DNA from: Colletotrichum lupini
Taxonomy: Eukaryota > Ascomycota > Sordariomycetes > Glomerellales > Glomerellaceae
DNA length: 64,000 nt
NCBI RefSeq assembly: GCF_023278565.1
Contig: NC_064673.1
Coordinates: 1,240,001-1,304,000, forward strand
Direction of reading: 5' to 3'
The position numbers and the translations under genes are program-made. The notes beneath the pieces were generated by a model. That model was not told where the DNA came from and ran no database searches. It worked only from the letters and a program-made list of their open reading frames with translations. Below, piece by piece: positions 10,969 to 22,542 of this stretch. Within the stretch, counting starts at the first letter, position 1, and each line of letters begins with the position of its first letter.

Positions 10969-12813
10969 CGCGGCAGTTGCGCGGCGGAAGACAGGTAGAC
11001 CAGCCTAGCCTGGCAGGAGACAAAAGACTGAGGAAAAGGGATCCAAGGTCCGCCAAGTGGTTCCGCGGGTCAATGAGTGAGCCTGCGTGCTTGCGTATGT
11101 AACGGCGAAAAGGGTCCGCCCGCTGCAGCACTACACACCCTTGTTCCTCCCCCCCTCTTTCCCAGGTTCCAGGGGTCTGGTCTGGGTGAGTGGTATGGGG
11201 ATGTGATGTCGATGTGAGGTATCTGCAAGGTACGGGTAAATGAGGAGCTGTCGAAAGGGATGTGCTTTCGTCTCGTGTGGCCAGGTTGACTGGTCCCGTT
11301 GTATGCAAGAAGGTAGTTTGGAAACAACGGCAGATGTCCGCTCCTGGTTTTCTTTCAGGGGAAATGGTCCGTGGGAACCTTGGTATATCGGACTGAACCT
11401 CTTCTATATGTCTGCGGTATGTCTGCGGGTGCAGTACGGAGTACTACAGCTGGCTGAGCTGGCTGGGCGTTTCTCCGGTGCCCACGTTGTATGCGTAAAA
11501 GCGTGAGGAATAAGGTACGGGATTGCGTTTGCTGTGCTGGCTTAAGCGAAGAGAGGACGTTTCAACACTGCCCAGTCGGGGCCACGGCGTGCTCCTCTCG
11601 GGTGCGGCATGTCGGGCGGACATTAGCCCCAAACGTGGAGCGGACCACAGGGGTGCCACTGCCCCTCTTGGCCCTCCTGTCACTGGCTCACAGGATCGTA
11701 GTGCAGTCACGTGGGTCGTTGCGACGTTGGAATTGGAACAAGCTTCCATAAGCTTTTTTTGATCTCCTCCTTGTCGAGCTTCTCTTCCCTGCCAGCTCCA
11801 CCCCCAAAATACCGCACGGCGGATCCCTTCCCTTTCCTTGAAGGCTCTCGGGTTGTCTTACTCGCCGCATCTTATCGGCAGGGAGAGAGGGGCCACCCCG
11901 AGCTAGAGGGGCCGAAAGAGGTGGATGAAATGGCGGTTGAATGAATAATACGTGTTTTGTATTGACTCGGTGTTACGACCTTCCAGGTTGACTTGTCTAT
12001 TCCCAGTAAGGTTAACTCACAGCTAAGATCAGGGACCGAGCCTCTATGAGAACATAGGAGGCACAAATTCGCCGGGAGCCTCGGTCTGAATCAACTGATT
12101 GATAATTTGATATGATTGAGTGACCCGGTCCCAAGGCAAAAGCACAATCCATACAGCTCGGGACAGAGTGTCGTTCGCAACCCACATGCCGACGATGCTG
12201 GCCACGTGAAATCTGAAAGCTGGGATGATTCGTGCAAGACCCATATGCTTCAACTGCCCAACGTCGGGATGTTTGATTACCTACGTATGCAGCTTGTCCC
12301 AACTTCGACATGTTTCAACCGACCTCTCAAGAAACGAGAGCGAGCTCGTTGATCGACACCAGGTATGACGAGTAAGTCGATGACGGATCAGCCCGCCTGA
12401 TACAGTGACATCCAATCATCCTTACTCATACACTGCATCAATGCTACGATGAAATGCAGCTCATCAGCCTGAGGTGGGGTTCAAGACGTCGTCTCATGAG
12501 CGCCTTCCTTATTTGCTCACAACGTCTTGACATTTCACGCTGGTACTTATCTTCCTGACTGGGAATACGATCTCGTCTGTAGGCCCGACATCAGTTCAGT
12601 TGACAGACATTACGACAGTAGGCTTCAGGTTAAACTCAACCATGAAAGTAAAGGGACAGCAGAAGAGACAAGCCGAGATTACTGTGATGGCAGTCTACAC
12701 CAGAACTACCTACGGGTCCTTCCCAGCAGCCAACTACCCGACATGAAGATGAGTCTCTTAAGGAAGCAGAACGAATCTGGCTTCAGCCCCACACTCAACT
12801 TAATACCCTGCTT
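10969..12813. other. Intergenic region
   Basis: No supported gene. It includes the leader and promoter of the phosphatase gene and the 3' side of the dynamin gene. One TACGGAGTA copy sits at 11435-11443. Confidence 0.5.
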
Positions 12814-15455
12814 TCAAGTGCGGAGAACCTTTCTTCCCTGCTCTAAGAGCATGATGTCGTTCTTCAAGATCTCACGAGCAGACTTGCTCAGAGCGTCTTC
12901 GCCCGCGACCATCTCCAACTGCTCAGCCGTCATCTTGAATATACGGTTCGCAGAAAGAACATTGAGAGGGCTGTCCTGCGCGCCGAGAAGGAAGTAATCG
13001 ACGACCTGAGCACAGATCATATCCGAGAAGCGGGCACTCGCAACCTCGTAATAGCTCTGCAAGACATCGTGGATGACGCAACTCGTCGCGCTGGTACCCT
13101 TCTCGTGGGTGACTTGCTTCTTCAAGTCTTCGTATCGGACATAATCGGTCTTCGAGTAGTCGTGATACACAGAGACTTTGAGGTTTTCGAATTTCTTGGC
13201 AGATTTCGCAGCCTTGATCTTGTTCAGAGCTCTGTCAAAGGCAGGATTATAGGTGATGGAGCGACCCTCCCTCTCCACATGGATCAACAACTTCGCCTGA
13301 TCCATTGCCACCTTATATCTGCCAATCAGATTCTCTAGGATTGAGGACCAGAGCGCGTCAAAGACCTGCTCATCATTGCAAGACTCTTTGACCAAACCGT
13401 GGATGAAGTGGTGAACGACGAGAATGGCGTTGCTGACATGGGCCAAGGTGATGGACTCCCATTTCTTGGATTGCTCCTTGAAGGCTGTGGGCAACATGTG
13501 ACTGCCGAACTATTGATCCGTTAGTTCATTACGCATGGGACAACTAGATGCCAGTGTTTACTCACAGTGCCCATCTCAAAGCCACGGGATCTAAGATACA
13601 GCTGCTCGAGATGCTTCAGAATGCTGTCTTTTAGAGGCGCAGGGCATCTGCAAGGGTCCGACAGAATTGCATCAAGTTCACCGTACTCATCAGATGGCAC
13701 TGAAAATGCGATTCTGTAGAGATCATCTCTTGTAGCATTCTCATCCTTGCTGCCGTCATCTTCGTCGTTCATTGAAGAGTCCTTAAGTGGAGAGTCGCCA
13801 TGGTCATCATCATCGTCGGGCCGAGAGCCTTCCGTGTCATCCGACTTTTTCTCAGGAAGGTCATCGAAATCGCGAGTGTGCGCTTTCTTGAAGAACATGG
13901 AAGAGAAAGCCGTATTCATTTCGCGAATTCGAGTGGCGAGGCGGAGTTCTGAACGCTTGTCGAAGACGGGATCGCCAGTGTAGTATGCATCCAAACCAAA
14001 GTTCTTCAACTCGGTGAAGCGACTCACAATCTTGCCGAGGTAGGCTCGCTGCTCATCGGCGGTGCTTCGGGGCTGTCCGAGGTCCTTGAGCTTGATCTTC
14101 GCCTCGGCAAGGCGCTCATTGATCTCACGTCTGACCTTTGGGAACTCGCTTTTGGTCCGGTCCATGAGCAGTTCACGCAGCCGTACGCGCAACGCTGGGA
14201 TTCCCAAGCGGGACTTATCGAGTCGGGACCAGGGCTCTTCAGAAAAGAACGTCTTCTCGTCTGCATCACGATCCTCTTTGCTAGAGGAAGCGTCGTCGGC
14301 GCCTCGGTTCTTGACGACGTAGTAGCCCAACTGAATATCTCGTCTCTTACCTCGGACGAGGTCCATCGCTACTTCTCGGGTGGCGTTCTCGCTTACAAGA
14401 TCAGGCTTGGTGAGGACACCCAGAGTGCGCTTGCCCTCGGGATCAGCTTCAGTGGCGTAGGTCAGAATAGTCTGAGTCGCGACATCCACGTTGCAAGGGA
14501 TGACTGCAAGGATGCTAGGTGTTTCGTGTTATCAATCATATAGACCTGGGAAGACGAGAAGGGGGCTCACATGGTTCTGGAATCCTTGATGTAATCTTTC
14601 ACCATAGACTTGACCAAAGCGACGTCTCTGACTGTCGAAACGCCTGGGTACGAGATTAGAGAAGAAGAATAAAGGCGAGAGACAACAAAGGTAATCTCAT
14701 ACCATCTTGAGTATTCTCAAAGATGCCTTGCGACGCATGTTAGCTGTGGGCGCCATAAGCAGTGTTGATTGGTCTTACCAGGAACGTCAATGATTGTCAA
14801 GTGCTCCTCATCGGGGCCGCAAATCTCAACGCGAAGAACATCCTTGCTGAAGGCAGCACCCTCGGAGTTCTCGGCACTCTTCAAACCCATCACACCGGCA
14901 GCCTATGGTAACGGTCAGCTAAACTCGGCTATGACTTGGAGCCTGTAGAGAGAAGACGACGCAAGAAGTCTACACAATGGACCAAAGATGAATTGAAGAG
15001 CAAATAATGAGATAGGCAAGCAACATACCTCGCGGAGAACATCCGCAAACGCCTGGCCCTTGAGGTCCTTCAGCTCACGTCGGAACGACCTAGCAAGGTC
15101 GGCTCTCTTCGAGGTGGCATCGTCAGGCTGGATGGTAACGACGATGCTGGGTGTATGTTCTCGACGACAGACGATCTCGGTAGCATGACGTGTGCAGAGT
15201 CCGACCGATCGAGGGAAATAGTATCCAGTGAGACTCTCGAGAACGCTGGACTTTCCAGAGGACTGGTCTCCGACGACGACGAGCTGTTGGCGTGCGGCAT
15301 ATGTCAGCATGAGGCGTCATCAGAATCACAACATCAGGTACCTGAGGGAGGGCGATCTGCCTGGAAATTCCAAGTTCCCTCAACTTGTCGATCTTGTCCA
15401 AGAGGTTTCGGTTTCCCAAGCCAGTGGCCTGCGTCTTGGAATGAGCAGGTGCCAT
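12814..15455 (-). CDS. Dynamin-family GTPase, Mx-like
   Basis: Seven exons: 15455-15342, 15283-15029, 14902-14779, 14726-14703, 14643-14571, 14514-13566 and 13509-12814, giving 744 aa. The GTPase domain has all G motifs: GDQSSGKSS (residues ~43-51), the switch Thr in GLCTRHATEI, DVPG, and TKPD. The motif IILAVIPCNVD is formed across the exon 5/6 junction. The middle/stalk region contains an acidic, Asp/Ser-rich insert (around 13790-13870). The C-terminal ~110 residues match a GTPase effector domain, and there is no PH or proline-rich domain. This layout resembles fungal Mx-like dynamins of unknown role rather than the vacuolar Vps1 or mitochondrial Dnm1 types. Exon 4 is only 24 nt; it is needed to write VPGIFENTQDG. 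Confidence 0.9.
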
Positions 15456-16168
15456 GGCGTCGGAATGGGAAAAATATGGCGGTCAGCGATGATGTCAGGA
15501 GTCTTTCCGTGAAGCTTGAGAATGAAGACGTTGTATGAGGGGAAGAAGGAGAGGAAGTTTTTGGAGACCGGGAAAGATTTTGTAAGATGTTCCTACTGCG
15601 TTTGTCTTCCACCAGCGTCGCCCAAGATCTTCCACAAGCTGCTTCGCAAGGGGGAACTGCCTGAGGCATAGTTCAAGCGGCTGGGAACAAACGCAGGCGT
15701 CAGGAGATAAAGGCTCTATGAATGACTGTGAAAGTGCAAAGCCGTCCACAATTAGGCTCCACGGGTATCTGCTCAGGTCGCCTAAGAGTATTCCGACATG
15801 GCTGCCTGAGAGATACTATATACGGTTAATATTCCTAGCGGTGGAGCAACTCGGCTACAAACGCTTCCCGTCAACGTGAGTGAGGGTCCACTGAGGTTGA
15901 AGCTCAAGGGTATGGAGTCTAGACATGTGAGTGTAGTCCTTGATTGATGTTCTGCTTACCAGGAATCAGTATAGTTGAACACAGTCACGCGACGAGCTAA
16001 AGGCTGCTTTCATTGTCATGGACCATGCCATGAGATCCTTTGATTCCATTGAACAACGTTCTTGCTTTTGGATCAGTGAGTAACTCCCGTCATGAGGAGA
16101 CAAGCGCCGTTCAATTGAAGGAGTATCTGCTCAAAGCCGCACCGTCACCATTCTCAAGTCATCAATGC
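15456..16168. other. Intergenic region
   Basis: Leader and promoter of the dynamin gene and the 3' flank of the MFS gene. Nothing else recognised. Confidence 0.45.
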
Positions 16169-17648
16169 CTACAGTTTCCAAACCCATTTCCTTCCCCCTT
16201 GAGCGCGATCTGCAGTCGCCTCTAATCTCATCCAAGCCACAAAGATGGCTGCTGCAGCCATTAAAGTGCCCACCATGACACCCATCCCCATGTAGTCACC
16301 CGATTCCTTGATCTCACCGTGCCCTCTGACCAGGGCACCGGCCACTGGCGTTCCAATCATGGAAGCAACTCCCATGATCATGTACATGATCCCCGTAATC
16401 TGCGGCATCAACTCCATACCGAACAGCTCAACCAGAGCCGGTGGGAACAGGCTGACGTATGCGCTCGCGAAAATACCGTACAGGACTGTAAAGCTGACGA
16501 GTAGCGACCTCGCCACGGACTCATGGCCCATTCCTATGGCTATGCTAGGAACCCATAGCCCGAGAGTAACGGCGGCACAGATCACAGTCGTGAGAAACAA
16601 CGCGTTGAGTCTTCCGATGCGGTCTGCCACGAGCCCAATGGCAATCTTTCCCACAGCGTTGCAGGCGTTGTTGACGGCAGTCAGGTTGGCACCATCGCTG
16701 TCAGAATATCCCAAGGTCTTGGCGTACGACGCAAAGAAAAATGCGGGTGTGTAGTAAGCCGCGCTCTGGCAGAACATGCTGAGACTTTGCGCAATGAACT
16801 TGCGTTGCGTGGCAGTCTTCAATGGAGGCAGCGGGACCTTGAACATCTTCTTGAGCCTAGACGTCGTCGCGTTCTCACGACGTATCTTGGCCGCCATTAC
16901 AGGTTCCCAAGTGAGAACTGCTCCACCTGCGCATACAACCGCAGCACCGAGGGCACCAGTCATGCGAAGAGTGTTTTTGTAGCCCAGCTTCTCAATACAT
17001 GCCACGAGCACCGGGGCCCAAACTAGACCGCCAACGCCGCTGCCCGCAGAGACGATACCCATGGCCAGCGCTCTGTGCTTGTCGAACCAAGTCGGGACGA
17101 CGACCATTGACGGAACGAATGAGAGGCAAGATCCCACTCCCATCAGGAACCCCTGCGTAATCTGGTAATGCCACAGCTCCCGACCGAAGCTTGCCAGGAC
17201 GTTGGCCACTCCGACAAGCAGACCACCAACGCACATGACCTTCTGAGGGCCAATCGTTTTCGACCATGCCACAACAACAGGTGCGCAGATGGTCATCATT
17301 GAGATCGCGAGGGTTCCGATGAGGTCGAGCCGGGCGGCTGTGGCGCCGGTGAATGGGGTGTTGTCCTGTAGAGCCATCGTCTCGTAGTGCGCCTGATAGA
17401 TGCCGAAGCCAAACTGCAGGCCACCCGTCATGAAACTTATCATGAAGGCAGCAAGAACAACGCTGATGTAACGGCTAGGTGAGGTCAGCCTATGTCTTCG
17501 AATCAGGGTGGGATTGGTGTGGTGATCGCAACAGGGAGCAATGACCTTTAGCCTACCCTTTGCCATGATCATATTGTGTGTCGTTCTGTTCCGGAGGACC
17601 AGCTTCCAAACGGTTGTTTGATATTGACTCGTCCTTATTCGACGCCAT
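16169..17648 (-). CDS. MFS permease, monocarboxylate transporter type
   Basis: Exons 17648-17557 and 17474-16169 give 465 aa; the intron is 17556-17475 (82 nt), ending CTGACCTCACCTAG. The spliced start reads MASNKDESISNN and has a hydrophilic 30-residue head that joins RYISVVLAAFMISF, the first membrane helix. About 12 hydrophobic segments follow, split by a basic central loop (RRENATTSRLKKMFK). The VADRIGRLNA loop is the repeat of the MFS motif between TM8 and TM9. This layout fits the fungal MCT/Mch family, which moves monocarboxylates or other small solutes across the plasma membrane; the substrate is not readable. An unspliced frame starting at 17704 is also open but would write a non-membrane, Gln/Arg-rich head, so the spliced model is preferred. 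Confidence 0.88.
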
Positions 17649-18948
17649 TGTTGTCTAAAGAAGGAGGGCGGGGGTTGAGTCGACACTTGGAGAGAGTTGA
17701 CCAACTAGGGGCTCTCTGAGACGATGATCGCGACTAAAATACTAAGAAGAGCCAATTGGCAGCGAAAACAAAAATGCAAATTAACAAACACCATTGAATT
17801 TAGGAAACCATCCGTATGCTTGAAATATTTCAAGATGCGCCCTTCGCTAGTCTGACGTGTTCGACATCAAAAACGGGTTGAAAGGTTGAGACATTGCAGA
17901 GCCCCACAGCTCTTCGCTTCTATTCGCAAGTGAGTCATGGCCCCCCGGCAAAGGCTTCGGCAACTACTCGATGGGCAATTTCACTAACGTATCGCTTAAT
18001 GATTTGGGTATAGTTCTTTTTTTTAGCGAACAGACAGAGCTGTCAATTTGGTACGTAATAGGGAGTTGACTGCTCTCAAGTTTCTTGTTGAAGCTTTTGC
18101 TTGCGCATTCTGCTAATGCATTGTAGATCCCTTGAGTGGAGCTTCTTAGCCGCATAACCGTTGGGAACCACATACAAGAGAACTTCGAGTCGAAGCACCA
18201 ACTATGAGGAAGAAAGAAAAGGCGATGATAGTCGACTAGGTACTCTTGATCGCAGTCTGGCATTAAAAACACAGACCGGATCGCAGTACCACCATGCAGA
18301 CAGAGTCATGATTTTTCTTGGAAAGTGGAATCCTAAGTGACGATGAAAGCTTGCTAGCATTGTGACTTACTGATATACTCTTAATTCTAAGTATTCGGCG
18401 TTTTGAATTACTTGACCTCATGATTCATGTTTTAGTTCTGTCAACTCAATTCCAATTCTCGTGCAACACTTCAAGTTCACGAATTTTACATATGACAGCA
18501 AGGAATGAACAGGAGCATGTGCTAAGAAACTACAACCAAGTCATATGTTGCACTAGTCTTACTTACTCTTGCTGTTGCCAGACGACTACAAAACTACGAT
18601 TGTTTTGGGCTCACACTGTTCAGGGCATATGCTGCCCGAAGACAGTTCCTGGATGGAAAAATGTTCGTACCGACTTGGGGATAAGAATGCAAAAGATGCA
18701 AGTGTATTCTCTGTATGTTGAATTCTCAAGACATGTCGCCTATTTAGTCTAACAACATTCTTTGCGTAACAAGCTGTCCAAGGGATACACAGATAGTAAA
18801 TCAATAGCTAAGAATCAAGGAAGTCTTGTTGTCCAGAAAGTCCAGAAAGTGTTGGCCAGAAGCAGACGAGGAATGTGTCCATTTCTAATTCCAAGTCGAT
18901 TTCGTGCTTTGATCCAGCCGAGAGAATCTATCATAGTGACTGATGACA
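17649..18948. other. Gene-poor intergenic region
   Basis: No gene supported. It is visibly richer in A and T than the flanking genes, with short scattered open frames only. It forms the left arm of the gene-sparse accessory stretch. Confidence 0.5.
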
Positions 18949-19674
18949 CTACTGACAGCCAGGGCAGACGGCCTCGACGTACTCGAGGTACTCCTTGGCG
19001 TAGTCGACGTTGCTCTTGGACGCGGAGCAAGCGCGCTTCTCGATCTGGAAGAGGTCCCTGGCGGAACGTCTGCGCGTGCACGAAGCGAACTGCGACCAAG
19101 GGGCCTCGCCCCAGGCCTGGTGGTTGGGCGGGAATGCGGCGAGCTTGTACTGCGCGCCGCCGGTGCCCATGTTGCTGTAGATGTTGCCCTGGTAAAAGGG
19201 GTTCAGCTCCTCCTTGCCCTTGACGCCGCCGCGGACGGGGGTCCAGCCGATGATCTGGTTGTCCTTGATGCCTCCGAGGGCGGCGAACTCGGCCTCTTCG
19301 GGGTACGGGTTGTACTTTTGGAGGGTGGCCTGGCAGTCGATCATGTTGGGAGCCGAGTGGATGCGGTAGATGAAGCCGTTGCCGCCCAGGAATCGGCTGA
19401 CCCAGGACTCGGCCAGCTTGGGGTCCGAGGTCGTGGACACGTAGCCGTCCTCGTCCTTGCTGGCGCCGCTGGGGGCTCCTTTGACGTGGTTCCACAGGCT
19501 GGTGTCTGGGGCGGCGACGCCAAAGGTGGACTGACCCTTTGGCAAGAAGCCCTTGGAGGTCTGGATGGTGGCATAGTTTCTCGAATCTGCGCGGTAGAGG
19601 TCGAGACCGTTGCAGAGGAAGGCCCAGAAAGCAATGAGCGTCAGCCCAAGCATAAGAGGTTGCTGTCTAGCCAT
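18949..19674 (-). CDS. Secreted ADP-ribosyltransferase-like protein (enterotoxin A-chain family)
   Basis: One exon of 241 aa. Residues ~1-22 form a signal peptide (hydrophobic LMLGLTLIAFWAFL then CNG). The mature part carries the three signatures of R-S-E mono-ADP-ribosyltransferases in the right order: Arg28 in LYRADSR, the Ser-Thr-Thr block at 80-82 in YVSTTSD, and the E-x-E pair Glu127/Glu129 in PEEAEF, followed by AALGGI. These match the heat-labile enterotoxin A-chain family, members of which move ADP-ribose from NAD+ to a target protein. Fungal relatives occur in insect and plant pathogens. The C-terminal ~60 residues are Cys-containing and unmatched. The frame is unbroken and all three signature blocks are intact, so activity is plausible but untested; the host target is unknown. 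Neighbours are gene-poor. Confidence 0.85.
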   Translation of the reverse strand: MARQQPLMLGLTLIAFWAFLCNGLDLYRADSRNYATIQTSKGFLPKGQSTFGVAAPDTSLWNHVKGAPSGASKDEDGYVSTTSDPKLAESWVSRFLGGNGFIYRIHSAPNMIDCQATLQKYNPYPEEAEFAALGGIKDNQIIGWTPVRGGVKGKEELNPFYQGNIYSNMGTGGAQYKLAAFPPNHQAWGEAPWSQFASCTRRRSARDLFQIEKRACSASKSNVDYAKEYLEYVEAVCPGCQ

Positions 19675-20788
19675 TGTTTAATGATAAGGGGAAAGGGTGC
19701 AAAAGAATGTGAAATTGTTGTTCAAACGATTGTATTGTAAGAGAGTGTGAGGTCAGAGGATTGGATGTGTACTGATTCCGATCTGGACATGACTACGGAT
19801 TTTGACTGGTTTATATCTTGAGTCTTGATCTTAGAAGTCAAACCCGCTTGAAAAGAAATCTAGTAGATACAGGTCGCGGAATCCGGTATTTCCGCAAGGC
19901 GTTCAATGAAGTGCTGTTTCGCGTGGAACAGCTGACACTTACACGATGGCTTCAACTTTGGAGAGTCATGTCGAGACCAGTCTAGTATGAATCCAGGCGC
20001 ATGAAAAAACAAATAGATTGGTTGTATACAAAGAGTTCAGAGGCTTTACGGGTATTCGTATTCTTACAATACTCTTTACATCTTTGCCAAGACTATTCTA
20101 ATTGGTTGTCAGCTTGTGCTCTGCTGCGGGCGATGGAATCCGAAACCGACGGAGCCGGAGTCGGTTATGAGACGGAATCGGAGTGATTTGTAAAACCGCA
20201 CTTGTCCATCCCGATAAAGTTGAAGAATGAACAATATAATCTATAATGGCAAGACCCAAGTCGAGGGAGGAGACAGCTTCGGGTACTGCTGGGAGAACAA
20301 AGGAACAACTCCCTTCTAGAACAATGACCTCCGAGTGTCATGACAAGCCAACCTTGACAATGTGGCGATCACATACTGTTCGTGGTACACTGCCAAGACC
20401 CCGATAATTCATCTGATATTGTCCAGGTCTCCGATGAAGCCCGAATGACCCGTACAAAGAGAAAATAGGGTTTAAGGCTGCGCATGTCCATCCCAGATGG
20501 AGTCTTAAATGCCCAAATAAGAAAATCTCAGGAACCTCCTGAGGCTGATGCTGGGATCGCCAACTTACAAAGACCTCGTATGCATCGGGCCGAACAGCAG
20601 ACAAAGACTGGGTCCAATACACGTTCATCTTTACAATATCCCCATTCCAAATAGCTCCAAACTTACACATCACATCGATACAAAATCAAGTAACTCCATT
20701 GCACGATCCCAATTTCCTTCAATCCACCAATCCATCCAGAACGTACCTGGCGTATCCTATCTTTCTCTCTCAGCTCTACCTCTTCATC
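19675..20788. other. Gene-poor intergenic region
   Basis: Divergent promoter region between the ADP-ribosyltransferase-like gene and the small plus-strand gene. Nothing coding is supported. Confidence 0.5.
19810..19815 (-). promoter_or_regulatory. TATA-like box upstream of the ADP-ribosyltransferase-like gene
   Basis: Minus-strand TATAAA lies 136-141 bases before the start codon. It is a plausible core promoter but a single 6-mer is weak evidence. Confidence 0.3.
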
Positions 20789-21274
20789 ATGGGCAACGCT
20801 TCAACTTCCATTTCCTCCCCTCCGCCGCCCAGCGAGTCAACGTCCAAACGCGTCACCGGCGCCAACTGGGGCGACCTGCATCCCATCGGCAATCCCGCCA
20901 CGGCGGCCTGGCACCTATGTATCTCAGGAACAGACGCCGCCAAGCTCCTCCTCGGCTACCAGCCGACGTCGATGGACGATCGCTGGATGAGTCGTTCGGA
21001 CGGGCCAGATGCGCAGGGCACGATGGTGGTCCATGTGTACCGGAGTTGGACCGGCCACGAGCAGTTTCAGATCAGGGCATCGACCCGAGCAGTTTCGGAT
21101 GGGCCCGGACCCGCGGACGCGGCGGGAGAGGGGGCTGACGTCGGGGCGGAAATTACGGAGATTATGTGGGATCAGGGTGACGGTCCTGTACAGGTCGGCG
21201 AGCAGGAGGCTAGAGACATGGTGACTATGATTTTTCGTCGGGTGCTAGGTTGTAAATTAGAGCAGGCGCCTTGA
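20789..21274 (+). CDS. Small hypothetical protein with a possible N-myristoylation signal
   Basis: One exon of 161 aa starting MGNASTSIS. Gly2, Ser6 and the small polar residues between fit an N-myristoylation sequence, so the protein might attach to membranes after removal of Met1. There is no signal peptide or membrane helix. The body has a Trp/His-rich region (TAAWHLCISG, VYRSWTGHEQFQIR) and an acidic C-terminal half. I do not recognise a family. The start is the first Met in a clean frame and the codon pattern is GC-rich at third positions, unlike the AT-richer flanks, which supports a real gene. It lies between two secreted-protein genes. Confidence 0.6.
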   Translation: MGNASTSISSPPPPSESTSKRVTGANWGDLHPIGNPATAAWHLCISGTDAAKLLLGYQPTSMDDRWMSRSDGPDAQGTMVVHVYRSWTGHEQFQIRASTRAVSDGPGPADAAGEGADVGAEITEIMWDQGDGPVQVGEQEARDMVTMIFRRVLGCKLEQAP

Positions 21275-22095
21275 GTCTATTAGATTGGAACACATGAGTA
21301 CTAGGTGACGAGATCTTGGCACGGCATCTTCTCTCGCAACTAGGCTATGAATTAGGGAGGGTTTTCTTACACGTACAACTCTTCTAATCATTTTTTCGCC
21401 CCCGATCGTGCACCCTCACTGCCCTATCTATGGATCCAAGCACGTTCCATCATCGCCGAGTATCTAAAAAGTCCGTCTTCCGTCCGTTATTAAATAGTGG
21501 GGTAAAATCCCGACTCCGCGGCTTGCGTCTGGCGGGTGATGCATTATGCGGAATCTATTTTGCGGGCGAGGGTGCCTTACGCTATTCAAACTGGTTGTTC
21601 AGTAATCCTTCTCAACTCAAATACTATAATCAATTTGACTTTTGCGCCTCTCGAGGCTCCCCCAAGCCTCTGCTTGACTCGGTGAACGACGACGAAATAT
21701 CCAAAACTGTAGTTTACTTTTTTTTTCTTTTTTATTGAGGCAGTGAACAAGTGACTCGGAGGTCGGAGATCTCGGTCCAGGACTCTGAGATGTAATCTCA
21801 CTCAACTCAAAACAGAGTGTTATTTTGGGGGCATTGTCGGATTTGCAAATGACTTACACGACTTGATGCGGTGATGCCAAGATGTATATGGTCGAGATGC
21901 CTTCATTTCAAGAGTATAAGTATTGACAAGATTGCCGCCGTAACTCGGTCAAAAGCTCCCTCATCACACAGCTCACACTGCATCTTACAGTCTCTCACTA
22001 TCACAGTCACTATCTCATCATCACTTTCTTTTACAGTCTCTGACACCCATTCCAATCACTTACATCCCCAACTTCTTCAACTCAACACCGCAAAG
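21275..22095. other. Intergenic region
   Basis: AT-rich in parts, with a T-rich run near 21716-21735. No gene supported. The right end is the promoter and leader of the small secreted protein gene; GTATAAG near 21913 is a possible TATA element. Confidence 0.45.
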
Positions 22096-22167
22096 GTAGG
22101 ATAAAAACCCTCGCCCCAACTGTCCCCGCTTCAGATCACAAAAAGCTGACCATCCCATCTCCCACAG
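22096..22167 (+). other. Probable 5'-leader intron ending at the start codon
   Basis: GTAGGATA at 22096 and CCCACAG at 22161-22167 bound a 72-nt pyrimidine-rich intron with a GCTGACC branch-like sequence at about 22145-22151. The AG directly abuts the ATG at 22168. Confidence 0.6.
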
Positions 22168-22542
22168 ATGCAATTCTACACCCTCTTCCCCACCATCCTC
22201 CTCGGCGCCTCCTTCGTCGCCGCAGACTACTGCACCCAGGCCCTCGACCCGGAGACCCGCAAGTCCAACACGGGCTTCCGCTTCGAGAGCGTCGACAACG
22301 CCAACTGGAAGTGGCAGTCCCGCGACCTCCAGGTCGTCACCACCCTCAACCAGAACTGCCAGATCCACCAGGGCGGCGGCGGCGGCGCCTTCGCCGCCAC
22401 CATCTGCATCGATTTCGACGGCAACTACGCCTGCTGGGTCACCCCCGCCAAGAACCAGGTCTGCGATCTCGTGTTTGAGCAGAACGAGGCGCCCATTGAT
22501 GTCTGCAAGAGCATCAAGAACATTTGGGGATGGGTTGCTTAG
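22168..22542 (+). CDS. Small secreted six-cysteine protein
   Basis: One coding exon of 124 aa. Residues 1-19 form a signal peptide (MQFYTLFPTILLGASFVAA) with cleavage expected before DYC. The mature ~105 residues hold six Cys (22, 64, 80, 89, 99, 113), enough for three disulfide bonds, and a Gly-run (GGGGGAF) at about 69-75. This is the size and make-up of fungal effectors and other apoplastic proteins, but no named family is recognised. Expression probably involves the leader intron just upstream. Confidence 0.75.
   Translation: MQFYTLFPTILLGASFVAADYCTQALDPETRKSNTGFRFESVDNANWKWQSRDLQVVTTLNQNCQIHQGGGGGAFAATICIDFDGNYACWVTPAKNQVCDLVFEQNEAPIDVCKSIKNIWGWVA

Noticed and set aside
17557..17704. 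Upstream, unspliced start of the MFS permease (Met at 17704)
   Set aside because: It would write a non-membrane Gln/Arg-rich head; the spliced start at 17648 has good splice signals and joins the first helix in frame.
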